The translations under genes were made by a program, and so were the position numbers. Positions 1-7,836 of a stretch of DNA of 64,000 nt are shown piece after piece (position 1 is the stretch's first letter; each line of letters begins with the position of its first letter). The stretch is from an uncultured Clostridium sp. GTDB taxonomy: Bacteria; Bacillota; Clostridia; TANB77; CAG-508. The stretch covers positions 124,001 through 188,000 of the forward strand of contig USFR01000001.1 in NCBI GenBank assembly GCA_900553945.1. The letters are read 5' to 3'. Under the pieces are notes generated by a model. That model worked only from the letters and a program-made list of their open reading frames with translations, made no database searches and was not told where the DNA came from.

Positions 1-859
1 CTTCATGCGCTTCACCAATAATTTTTGAATCTTGCTCACTAACTCCTTCAGTCGCATCAATTAACATTATACATACATCAGCTCTTTCAATTGCTAAATT
101 AGATCTCATAACACTGTATTTTTCAATATTTTCTTTAACTTTGCATTTTCTTCTAATACCTGCTGTATCTATAAAAATATATTTTCCAAATTCATTTTCA
201 TATGAAGAATCTATTGCATCACGTGTTGTGCCTGCAACATCACTAACTATAACTCTGTTTTCGCCTAAAATTCTATTTACCAATGATGATTTTCCTGCAT
301 TAGGTTTTCCAATTATAGCTACTTTTATAACTTCTGAATCATTATCATCTTTATCTGCATCTGGAAATTTTTCATATATCTCATCTAAAACATCTCCAAT
401 TCCTTTTGCATTTGCAGCTGAAATAGCAATTGGAGTTCCAATCCCTAAATTATAAAATTCATATAATTCCATTGGATCTTGTCCAAAATTATCTGCTTTA
501 TTACAAACAAGTACTATAGGTTTCTTGCATCTTTTTAGCATTACTGCAATTTCTTCATCTGCAGCAGTTACCCCTTGCTTTATATCTGTTAAAAATATAA
601 TAACATCAGCAACGGAAATTGCTATATCTACTTGTTCACGCATTTGATTAACTATTGTATCACCTGTTAGTTCTTCAATCCCTGCTGTATCAATAACTGT
701 AAAATCTCTACCTCTCCAACTTGATTCAGCATAAACCCTATCACGAGTAACTCCAGGAGTATCCTCAACAATAGAAATTCTTTGTCCAACTATATAATTA
801 AAAAATGTAGATTTTCCTACATTAGGCCTTCCAACAATAGCCACTACTGGTTTTGACAT
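1..859 (-). CDS. der: GTPase Der (EngA), ribosome assembly, cut by left edge
   Basis: This is the N-terminal 286 residues of the double-GTPase Der, which acts in 50S subunit assembly in the cytoplasm. The first G domain starts at residue 1 with P-loop GRPNVGKST and DTAG; the second has GKPNAGKSS near residue 180 and DTAGIRRK. Two G domains in one chain are diagnostic for Der. The ATG at 859 is preceded by GAGGTG at six bases. The C-terminal KH-like domain lies outside the window. rpmF is the next gene upstream, but it has its own terminator, so the two need not be co-transcribed. Confidence 0.97.
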   Translation of the reverse strand, partial: MSKPVVAIVGRPNVGKSTFFNYIVGQRISIVEDTPGVTRDRVYAESSWRGRDFTVIDTAGIEELTGDTIVNQMREQVDIAISVADVIIFLTDIKQGVTAADEEIAVMLKRCKKPIVLVCNKADNFGQDPMELYEFYNLGIGTPIAISAANAKGIGDVLDEIYEKFPDADKDDNDSEVIKVAIIGKPNAGKSSLVNRILGENRVIVSDVAGTTRDAIDSSYENEFGKYIFIDTAGIRRKCKVKENIEKYSVMRSNLAIERADVCIMLIDATEGVSEQDSKIIGEAHE

Positions 860-931
860 TTTTTCACCTCTTTATTTCATAAGTATAAATATTTTATAAC
901 AAAAGCATTAAAATTTCAACAAAAAAGGCAT

Positions 932-959
932 AAAAAAAACACATTATAAAAATGTGTTT
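932..959 (-). terminator. Rho-independent terminator of rpmF
   Basis: Eight-base arms (937-944 and 952-959) around a seven-base loop, followed on the minus strand by a run of T. It begins a few bases after the rpmF stop codon. Confidence 0.85.
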
Positions 960-963
960 CTTC

Positions 964-1152
964 TTATTTGTTATCTTCTTTAACTGCTACTACTTCTTTA
1001 CCATTGTAGTATCCACAATTTGAGCAAACTCTATGTTGCATAACTGGTTCATGACAATGTGGACATGTAGCTAAATTCTTTTCTTCTATTTTCCAAGTTG
1101 ATCTTTTTAATCCAGTTCTTGCTTTAGACCATCTTCTTTTTGGTTGTGCCAT
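964..1152 (-). CDS. rpmF: 50S ribosomal protein L32
   Basis: A 62-residue basic protein with the L32 start MAQPKRRWSKAR and a four-cysteine zinc ribbon (CPHC near residue 30, CSNCGYY near residue 44). It is a structural protein of the large ribosomal subunit. It has its own promoter upstream and hairpin terminator downstream, so it is a monocistronic unit between plsC and der. The cysteine-containing (C+) form of L32 needs zinc. The length is normal for the family. Confidence 0.97.
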   Translation of the reverse strand: MAQPKRRWSKARTGLKRSTWKIEEKNLATCPHCHEPVMQHRVCSNCGYYNGKEVVAVKEDNK

Positions 1153-1226
1153 CTTAAATTCCCTCCTTGCTCTTACTAGTATTTTATATGAAAATTAATT
1201 TTTTCTCTTTTTCAAGTTACTAAAAG

Positions 1227-1255
1227 ATTATACATCAGTATTTTTATAATGTCAA
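1227..1255 (-). promoter_or_regulatory. SigA-type promoter of rpmF
   Basis: On the minus strand a perfect TTGACA (1255-1250) and a perfect TATAAT (1232-1227) are separated by 17 bases, about 75 bases upstream of the rpmF ATG. Confidence 0.85.
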
Positions 1256-1272
1256 GGCTTTCCTTGTAATAA

Positions 1273-1890
1273 TTATACAGTAGTTTCTTCTTTTCCATCA
1301 CGTAATTTCAAAACTTCCTGCATTACTTTATTTGTTAACATATCTAAAGTTTCTTTATCTTTTGCCTTATCCTTATATTCTGAAAGATCCATTGGTTTTC
1401 CAAATTTATATGTAACCTTTGTAAAAGGCTTGAAATCGCCAATTACAGCAAATGGAATTATTGGAACATTGTTTCTTAAAGCTAATGTAACCGCACCATT
1501 TTTAGGCTTTATTCCTTTATCCATTCCATGACGTGTTCCTTCTGGATAAATTCCTAAAATTTCATTTGATTTTAAAATTTTTATTGATGTTTTTATTGCA
1601 TCTGTATCGTTTTTTCCTCTTTTAACTGGAAATACATAAAATACAAAAGCCATAAATCTAAATCCAACACTTTTCCATAGTTCTTCTTTTGCCATAAATC
1701 TTATTTTTCTATTAGTTACTGCTAACAAAGCAGGTGCATCTAATGCATGAACGTGATTTCCACACACTATACACGCACTATTTTTAGGAACATTTTCTAT
1801 TCCTTCAATTCTAACTCTATAAATAATTAGAGCAGCCAAATGACAAAGAGGCTTAACTATTGCTCTACAAATTTTTCTCAATACTTCCAT
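1273..1890 (-). CDS. plsC: 1-acyl-sn-glycerol-3-phosphate acyltransferase
   Basis: A 205-residue PlsC-family acyltransferase that makes phosphatidic acid from lysophosphatidic acid at the inner face of the membrane. It shows the catalytic NHxxxxD box (NHVHALD, near residue 45) and the glycerophosphate-binding EGTR box (YPEGTRHG, near residue 117). A hydrophobic N-terminus fits membrane association. It starts three bases after the cmk stop, so the two are co-transcribed, an arrangement common in Bacillota. Confidence 0.93.
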   Translation of the reverse strand: MEVLRKICRAIVKPLCHLAALIIYRVRIEGIENVPKNSACIVCGNHVHALDAPALLAVTNRKIRFMAKEELWKSVGFRFMAFVFYVFPVKRGKNDTDAIKTSIKILKSNEILGIYPEGTRHGMDKGIKPKNGAVTLALRNNVPIIPFAVIGDFKPFTKVTYKFGKPMDLSEYKDKAKDKETLDMLTNKVMQEVLKLRDGKEETTV

Positions 1891-1893
1891 TCT

Positions 1894-2565
1894 TTATTTT
1901 TCTCCTGTCTTTTCCAAAATAATTTTCTCAACTGCATCAGCCATTTTATTTATAGATAGTTTGGTTGAATCAACAATAACAGCATCCTCTGCAATTTTTA
2001 AAGAACCTATTTCTTTATGCTTATCATTTTCATCTCTTTTCTTAATATTCTCCAAAACTTCCTCAAAAGTTACATCTAATCCCTTTTCCTTGTTTTCTTT
2101 AAATCTTCTTTTTGCTCTTTCTTCAATATCAGCATCTAAATAAATTTTAACATCAGCATTTGGAAAAACATAAGTGCCTATATCTCTTCCTTCCATAATT
2201 ACATCTTTTCCTTCTGCCATTTTCCTTTGTAAATCAACCATTTTAAGTCTAACTCGAACGATTGAAGAAATTGGCGAAACAATCTTATTTACTTCAAAAG
2301 ATCTAATTTCACTTGTAACCTCTTCACCATTCAAGAATACTCTAATAAAATCATCTTTATCATATTTGAATTCTATATCTAAATCATCAATTAAAGATAC
2401 AATTTTATCTTCTTCCTCTAATTTAATTCCATGTTTCAAACTAGCAAGTGCAACACATCTGTATGTTGCTCCTGTGTCTAAATTAATTAATCCCATTCTT
2501 TTTGCAATCTCTTTGGTTACTGTTCCTTTTCCGCTTCCCGCAGGTCCATCTATTGCTACTATCAT
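1894..2565 (-). CDS. cmk: Cytidylate kinase
   Basis: A 223-residue CMP/dCMP kinase that phosphorylates CMP with ATP in pyrimidine nucleotide salvage and supply. The P-loop GPAGSGKGT is at residues 6-14 and the substrate-binding segment MEGRDIGTYVFP is near residue 123. Length and motifs are those of bacterial Cmk. It lies 22 bases after the ATPase/Asp23 gene and three bases before plsC in a five-gene minus-strand run. Confidence 0.97.
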   Translation of the reverse strand: MIVAIDGPAGSGKGTVTKEIAKRMGLINLDTGATYRCVALASLKHGIKLEEEDKIVSLIDDLDIEFKYDKDDFIRVFLNGEEVTSEIRSFEVNKIVSPISSIVRVRLKMVDLQRKMAEGKDVIMEGRDIGTYVFPNADVKIYLDADIEERAKRRFKENKEKGLDVTFEEVLENIKKRDENDKHKEIGSLKIAEDAVIVDSTKLSINKMADAVEKIILEKTGEK

Positions 2566-2587
2566 TTACTTCTACACTCCTTTTTTC

Positions 2588-3433
2588 TTATTCTTCTGGA
2601 AAGTGAATTTGCTTTGCAACAATTTCTACATTTGAAATATACATAGCCGTCAAATTCTCGATTTCTCTTCTAGTTTCTTTTTTCAAAACTCTTAGAACTT
2701 CTACCATATTTGAGCCATACTCAATTGAAACTTCAACATACAATTGCACACCAGCAGTATCATTTTGAGTTTTATCAACTCTAATTTTCAATACCTTATA
2801 TATACCTTCTATCTTTTTTGCAACAGTAACAATTATATCTTTAAAAACGCTATCTGAAATAGTAAATTTTCCAAGATAACTAAATGTTGGTCTAATTATT
2901 GATTTTTCAGCAATGTATGGTTCAGCATTTTTTCCTTTTGATTTAAATATTTGAAGTGGGTCTAGCAAATAACCTGAAAAATCTTTTTTTATTTCAAAAG
3001 TAGGAACTGGAATAACATGTTTTCCCTGTGTAACACGTATTCTTCTTGCAGTATCCATCTCTTCTTGAGTTGCAACTTCATTAATATATATTCTTTCTGC
3101 AATTGGTGGTAAGCCTAAATTTTCAGCAATCTTATCAACCATACCATCTGACGTTCCAAGAATTAAAATTGCATCTGGTCTGTATTTTCTTATTGCTTTT
3201 TGAACTTCAAGTTTCCTATCTTCTGCCAAAAATAAAGCATTTTTTACAGTTTCAATTTTAGTAGGTGCTTTTTTTGCAGAAATACCAGCAATTACCTGAC
3301 TATCCTTTATAAGCAATCCATCATCTATTATATATTTTATTCCTTTTCCACTTGCAACATATTGTGCCCTATAACTCTTACCCGTACCAGAAGGACCAAT
3401 AAAAGCATAGGTCTTGATCTTAAACAAAAACAT
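2588..3433 (-). CDS. P-loop ATPase fused to an Asp23/Gls24-like domain
   Basis: A 281-residue protein. The N-terminal half has a Walker A (GPSGTGKSYRA, near residue 13) and a likely Walker B-like strand (DAILILGTSD). The C-terminal 90 residues resemble the Asp23/Gls24 (DUF322) fold, including YVEVSIEYGSNMVEVLR and a closing VEIVAKQIHF. Asp23 proteins are linked to the cell envelope in Bacillota; the role of this ATPase fusion is not known to me. The ATG at 3433 has GAGGAG eight bases upstream. A longer GTG start would overlap that site and is less likely. It starts 14 bases after the preceding stop and lies upstream of cmk. Confidence 0.75.
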   Translation of the reverse strand: MFLFKIKTYAFIGPSGTGKSYRAQYVASGKGIKYIIDDGLLIKDSQVIAGISAKKAPTKIETVKNALFLAEDRKLEVQKAIRKYRPDAILILGTSDGMVDKIAENLGLPPIAERIYINEVATQEEMDTARRIRVTQGKHVIPVPTFEIKKDFSGYLLDPLQIFKSKGKNAEPYIAEKSIIRPTFSYLGKFTISDSVFKDIIVTVAKKIEGIYKVLKIRVDKTQNDTAGVQLYVEVSIEYGSNMVEVLRVLKKETRREIENLTAMYISNVEIVAKQIHFPEE

Positions 3434-3447
3434 TACTAACACTCCTC

Positions 3448-4968
3448 TTAGACATAAACTTTTGTAGATACTTCACCTGACACACTTGGAGATGAGCTTG
3501 GTTCAGTAGTTTGAACTGGTGCTTCATTAGTTGGTGATGTAGATGGTGAAGGTTGAACTACATTTTCAGTATTATTAGTCGTATTATTTTCAGTATCATG
3601 ACTATTCTCTGTACTTTGAGAATTTTCCTGATTATCTGTAGCATCTTCCGTATTTTCTTCTACTACTTCTTCTATTTCTTTTTCCGTTTTTAAACTATAT
3701 TTTTTCTCATTAGAATTCTTTTCAATTAAACTTTTATCTAAAATATTTATTTTGCTTTTGCTATAATTCAAGTTATTTATATCTCTTTCCGCCATAATAA
3801 TTTTAGAATATATTTCATCTTGGAATTTGTTTTCGTCAGACTTAGCAATAGATTCCTCTTCACTAAATACTAAAATATTTTCATCGTTTTCCTTAGATTT
3901 TGAAACTTTAACATAATTAGCATAATAAATTCCTTTTTGTGTCTTAAATGTAGAAATTCTACGTTCCAAATCTTTTCTATAATTTTCTATAACCGTTTTC
4001 TCTTTTGAAGAAAAATCCTCATCCCCATATATTATAACATCAATTGTACAAGTATCACTCACCTTATCATATAAATCAATCAAAGCTTGTGGTCTTTTTA
4101 CAAAAACGGGGATTTTTGTTGCAACATCTTCTGTAGATCTATATAAACTACTATTTGAAACAAATTCTGTATATATAACTATATATTGATAATAGTTAGT
4201 CATATCAATACTTACAGTATTTCCATCTTTATATAAATCTATAGTTAATGGTGTAAAAGAAAACTCTGTAATATCTCCATCATTATACATTTCCATAAAT
4301 CTAATTACATCATCTTCAATATTTGTATAAAAATCATTTGAAATTCCTTCATTAGTATAATAATTTAATGCAAATGCTCTATATGCAGCAGTTGATATAA
4401 TATTTTTCTTTGGAGCATCATACGTAAACAAATTATCTAATTTTATTTTTTCACCATTACTCAATCTAAAATTCAAACCATATGATTTATAATAATCATC
4501 TCTAAATTGAACATAAATTTTTACAGATAGCACATCTGAAAAATTAGCCTCTACAGTAGTTTTCACATAAGCTGTACCATCAGAATTCTTTTTGAAATTA
4601 TTACTGTCTAAAATTTTATTTATTCTCTCTCTAATTTGGCTATTTATATTTTCTTGTACCGAATCATCTTTAAGTCCGCTTATTTGAATATATTCAACAT
4701 CTATATCTCTTCCTTCATCTTTAACAGTTCTATATGTTAAACCATTATTAGAATAACTATCACTTAATGTTAACTTATTTGACTTGGAATTTTGAGCAGT
4801 CACATCTGATGAATCTAAATCAGGAATCTTTTGTGCACTTTCTATAATAATTCGTGAAGAATTACTCTCCTTATTATAATTTTTATATAATATTGTACCA
4901 ATCGTAATAAGCAATAACAAGGCAGAAAAAATTATTAAAAATATTCTTGTATTTTTACTAATTCTCAA
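3448..4968 (-). CDS. Membrane-anchored DUF3298-like protein
   Basis: A 506-residue protein with one N-terminal membrane segment (residues 8-28) and an extracytoplasmic remainder. The middle (about 60-280) resembles DUF3298/RsiV-type domains (NGEKIKLDNLFTYDA followed by long amphipathic stretches). The last 80 residues are a low-complexity tail rich in E, N, T and P, like a wall-spanning linker. The start codon is TTG at 4968, preceded by AAAGGAGG, and it overlaps the end of the upstream PstS-like gene by 11 bases, suggesting translational coupling. The function is unknown; sensing or anti-sigma activity is only a guess from the domain. Confidence 0.6.
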   Translation of the reverse strand: MRISKNTRIFLIIFSALLLLITIGTILYKNYNKESNSSRIIIESAQKIPDLDSSDVTAQNSKSNKLTLSDSYSNNGLTYRTVKDEGRDIDVEYIQISGLKDDSVQENINSQIRERINKILDSNNFKKNSDGTAYVKTTVEANFSDVLSVKIYVQFRDDYYKSYGLNFRLSNGEKIKLDNLFTYDAPKKNIISTAAYRAFALNYYTNEGISNDFYTNIEDDVIRFMEMYNDGDITEFSFTPLTIDLYKDGNTVSIDMTNYYQYIVIYTEFVSNSSLYRSTEDVATKIPVFVKRPQALIDLYDKVSDTCTIDVIIYGDEDFSSKEKTVIENYRKDLERRISTFKTQKGIYYANYVKVSKSKENDENILVFSEEESIAKSDENKFQDEIYSKIIMAERDINNLNYSKSKINILDKSLIEKNSNEKKYSLKTEKEIEEVVEENTEDATDNQENSQSTENSHDTENNTTNNTENVVQPSPSTSPTNEAPVQTTEPSSSPSVSGEVSTKVYV

Positions 4969-5911
4969 CGTATCCAGCCTCCTTTATTACATTTTTTCCT
5001 CTTTCTGATAAAACTGCGTCTGTAAATATATTTAAGCTTTCAGATTGATTATTCTTATTTCTAATTAAATAATAATTTGAAATTATAGGATAATCATTTT
5101 TCTTTATAGTATCATAACTAGGCATAACACCATTTACTTTTAAAATTTTAATTGTATCATTAACTTTTGCATCAATATCATATAATATTTGTGTTGCATA
5201 ATAATAAGAATAACCTAACGCTCCTTCTGTATTATCATATGTTGCAATTAAATCTGATATCTCGCCATACCCCCTTGCATAAAAAACATCTTTTGGCGCT
5301 CCAACCATTTCTAAATTTTTCATTACAGAACTAATCATTTCATTTTGAACAGAAGAATTTTCTGGGCTTTGAAAAGCTTTAATATCAATATTATCTCCAC
5401 CAATTTGTGACCAATTCTTTATTTGACCTGTATAAATTTTTTGAATATCAGAAACTTTTAAAGAATCAACCGTATTCCCTGCATTAGTAAAAAATACAAA
5501 ACCATCTTTGGCAATTGGTGTTATCTCTAAATCAATTCCATTAGCCTTTGCTAAAGTTAAAATATCTGTTGTAGGATATGTTGAAATTAAAACATCTACC
5601 TCATCTTTTATTAATTGGTTAAATCCTTGTTCTGTTGACTCAACATCAAGTACATTATCTACTAGATTTTTCTCTTGAGTAAAATCTTTTATAATAGCAC
5701 TAGACAATTGTTTAGTAATTCCTGAGCATCCAATTCTAGGCAATTCTTCTTGAGTTAATATTACACTTTCTGTTGTATTTTCAACATTAGTTGTATTATT
5801 CTCGGTCTTTTTGCCAGTACCATTTGTAAAAACAAAATATATACCTATACAAATACAAGCTACAATAGCCATTATAAAAATAGGTAACATGACATTCAAA
5901 ATTTTTTTCAT
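4958..5911 (-). CDS. PstS-like substrate-binding protein
   Basis: A 317-residue secreted or membrane-tethered binding protein of the PBP-like (PstS) superfamily. It has an N-terminal membrane segment (residues 4-24), a Thr/Asn-rich linker, then a periplasmic-binding fold: IGCSGITKQL, a strand LISTYPTTD, and KIYTGQIKNWSQIGGDNI, which is the classic PstS segment contacting phosphate. No lipobox cysteine is visible, so it is probably anchored by an uncleaved segment. The start at 5911 has GAGG six bases upstream. No pstCAB genes are adjacent, so a sensory rather than transport role is possible. It heads the operon that runs to plsC. Confidence 0.72.
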   Translation of the reverse strand: MKKILNVMLPIFIMAIVACICIGIYFVFTNGTGKKTENNTTNVENTTESVILTQEELPRIGCSGITKQLSSAIIKDFTQEKNLVDNVLDVESTEQGFNQLIKDEVDVLISTYPTTDILTLAKANGIDLEITPIAKDGFVFFTNAGNTVDSLKVSDIQKIYTGQIKNWSQIGGDNIDIKAFQSPENSSVQNEMISSVMKNLEMVGAPKDVFYARGYGEISDLIATYDNTEGALGYSYYYATQILYDIDAKVNDTIKILKVNGVMPSYDTIKKNDYPIISNYYLIRNKNNQSESLNIFTDAVLSERGKNVIKEAGYVEN

Positions 5912-6068
5912 ATCCATCCTCATTTCATTTTATTAACTAGCATTATTATATATTTTTCTTCTTTTTTTGTAAATAAGATTGCAGATGAAAAAAACAAGTT
6001 TACATCATATTTTTTAGAAATTTATTTTTAATCAATATAATCACACACTATCACATAAAACTCTCTAA

Positions 6069-6097
6069 TTGCAACAAATTCAAAACCGTGATATAAT
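6069..6097 (+). promoter_or_regulatory. SigA-type promoter of the ROK gene
   Basis: TTGCAA (6069-6074) and TATAAT (6092-6097) with a 17-base spacer, followed by AAGGAGG at 6118-6124, eight bases before the ATG at 6133. Confidence 0.8.
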
Positions 6098-6132
6098 AAT
6101 TATTACACTCTTAGTAAAAGGAGGTAAACCAT

Positions 6133-6951
6133 ATGAAAGGGATTCGGCAACTGAACAATCTCTGTGGCATAGATGTAGGATGTACCAACATCAAAATGGT
6201 CGCCATCGTAAACAACCAAATCAAAACAAACACAATTCCATCAGGAGACTTCTGCAGTAAAGAATATTTAGTAAATCAAATTACTGAATTCTACCTCACA
6301 GCAGGGACCTCCTTTAATGGATTGGGAATTGCATTTTCTGGTTGTACCACCGACGGTCAATCCATTTGTCAAACCACATTAAACTGTCTGAAAAATCTTT
6401 GTACAAAAGACTTCACACACCTAATGTGTCCAAAAATTAATCTCATCAACGACTCCAATGCATCATGCTTAGCAGGCACCATCGAATATCCAGAATCCAA
6501 AGTACTAGTAAGTGTAACTAGTGGAACCGGTATTGGTGCAGGAATTGCTATCAATAGCAAACTCTTCACAGGTGCAAATGGATTTGCTGGTGAAATTTAC
6601 GGTAACACCACATTTGACAAAAGCGGAAGTCTTACCAAAATTGGAAGACTTTGCTCAGGCTCTAAAATCTTAAAGAAATTACGTAGCACAGATAATAGTC
6701 AAATCGATGCAATAATTACAGAAGCAGCGCAGGAACTTGGAATAGTATTAGTGTCATTAATTCATAGTTTCAATCCTGATGTAATCTATCTATCAGGCGG
6801 AGGTTTTGAATTTTATGACCTATTCTCCCAAACCACAAGCTTTATTAAAAAACATGCATACCCGCAATTTCTTGAAGATATCACAATTGTCAAATCAGGT
6901 TTCAACAACTACGCTGGCTGCTATGGCGCAATGAAATCTTTGGTTATGTAA
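6133..6951 (+). CDS. ROK-family sugar kinase-like protein
   Basis: A 272-residue member of the ROK/ASKHA fold. The phosphate-1 loop GIDVGCTNIKM (residues 12-22), the phosphate-2 segment SVTSGTGIGAGIAI and the adenosine motif YLSGGGFEF are visible. Typical ROK glucokinases carry a CxCGxxGCxE zinc motif after the central HxGE; here that position reads GEIYGNTTFDKSG with no cysteine cluster, and the chain is shorter than usual (about 300). It is probably a cytoplasmic carbohydrate kinase of unknown substrate, plausibly acting with the nearby beta-glucosidase. The base composition is richer in C than the flanking minus-strand genes, which hints at separate ancestry. Confidence 0.72.
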   Translation: MKGIRQLNNLCGIDVGCTNIKMVAIVNNQIKTNTIPSGDFCSKEYLVNQITEFYLTAGTSFNGLGIAFSGCTTDGQSICQTTLNCLKNLCTKDFTHLMCPKINLINDSNASCLAGTIEYPESKVLVSVTSGTGIGAGIAINSKLFTGANGFAGEIYGNTTFDKSGSLTKIGRLCSGSKILKKLRSTDNSQIDAIITEAAQELGIVLVSLIHSFNPDVIYLSGGGFEFYDLFSQTTSFIKKHAYPQFLEDITIVKSGFNNYAGCYGAMKSLVM

Positions 6952-6970
6952 TACCATACCGTAATTTCAA

Positions 6971-7004
6971 AAAAGAGATGTCAAATCACATTGGCATCTC
7001 TTTT
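6971..7004. terminator. Bidirectional terminator between ROK and HAD genes
   Basis: A convergent intergenic hairpin with arms AAAAGAGATG and CATCTCTTTTT, A-rich on the left and T-rich on the right, so it can terminate both the plus-strand ROK gene and the minus-strand HAD gene. Confidence 0.8.
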
Positions 7005-7014
7005 TATTTAAAAT

Positions 7015-7824
7015 TTAGTATAACCTCTCTAGCACTTTAGCCACTCCATCCTCATCATTAGATGTAGTAACAAAACTAGCCTTCTCTTTAATCATAGGTA
7101 ACGCATTTCCCATAGCTACAGAATTTGGAGTTTGCTTAAACATAGACACATCATTCTCACCATCACCTATCGTAATAATTTCATCTGCCGTAAAGCCGAA
7201 ATACTCACAAACCGCCTTAACAGCATGCCCCTTAGAAACTTTATCTGAAGCTACATCACAGTAATACCTTTTGCTTGGTTTCAAGTCAGGATTCTTAAAG
7301 CGCTTAGACTCATTTGCAATATCAAGCCCATTGTACTCATTCTTTACATATTCTCTAAAAATTTTCATTTTCTCAAAATCAGTATCATTAACAACGCACT
7401 GAACCACCTGTTCCTCACGTGCAACGCGCTCAAGCACATCATAAGAAGTCTCTAAAGGCTTCTCATCATCATAAGCCGCCTTATTCATAATCAAAGAATC
7501 TCCATAATTAAGCTTAACAGTATGTCCATTTCTTCTAGCATAATCAATCAATCCAAGAAGCACATCAGGCTCAATCCTCTCATTATAAATCTCTCTATTA
7601 CACTCTGCATCATATGCAGAAGCACCATTAGAAGAAATAATACATGGACTCGCACCAATTGCCATCTGAAAATCCATAGCTTCCCTACGAGACCTGCCAG
7701 AAGTCAAAATAATTTTTACACCATTTTTCACACAGTTAGCAATCTCAGATTTTGTTTTTTCTGTAACCTCTCTTTGGCTATTTGTCAATGTTTCATCTAT
7801 ATCAATAAAAACAGCTTTAATCAT
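7015..7824 (-). CDS. Cof-type HAD-IIB phosphatase
   Basis: A 269-residue haloacid dehalogenase-superfamily hydrolase of the Cof subfamily. Motif I DIDETLTNS (residues 7-15) holds the nucleophile Asp, motif II is LTSGRS near residue 40, and motif IV GDGENDVSMF is near residue 222. A C2-type cap lies in between. These cytoplasmic enzymes dephosphorylate sugar phosphates or cofactors such as FMN or pyridoxal phosphate; the substrate cannot be read from sequence. It starts 12 bases after the beta-glucosidase gene, suggesting co-expression and perhaps a sugar-phosphate substrate. Confidence 0.88.
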   Translation of the reverse strand: MIKAVFIDIDETLTNSQREVTEKTKSEIANCVKNGVKIILTSGRSRREAMDFQMAIGASPCIISSNGASAYDAECNREIYNERIEPDVLLGLIDYARRNGHTVKLNYGDSLIMNKAAYDDEKPLETSYDVLERVAREEQVVQCVVNDTDFEKMKIFREYVKNEYNGLDIANESKRFKNPDLKPSKRYYCDVASDKVSKGHAVKAVCEYFGFTADEIITIGDGENDVSMFKQTPNSVAMGNALPMIKEKASFVTTSNDEDGVAKVLERLY

Positions 7825-7836
7825 TTTTCAATCCTC

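Noticed and set aside
141..455. Plus-strand 104-codon ORF
   Set aside because: It lies antisense to der, whose two GTPase domains are unmistakable; no ribosome-binding site and low-complexity translation.
2174..2635. Plus-strand 153-codon ORF
   Set aside because: Antisense shadow of cmk; serine/isoleucine-rich translation without a family.
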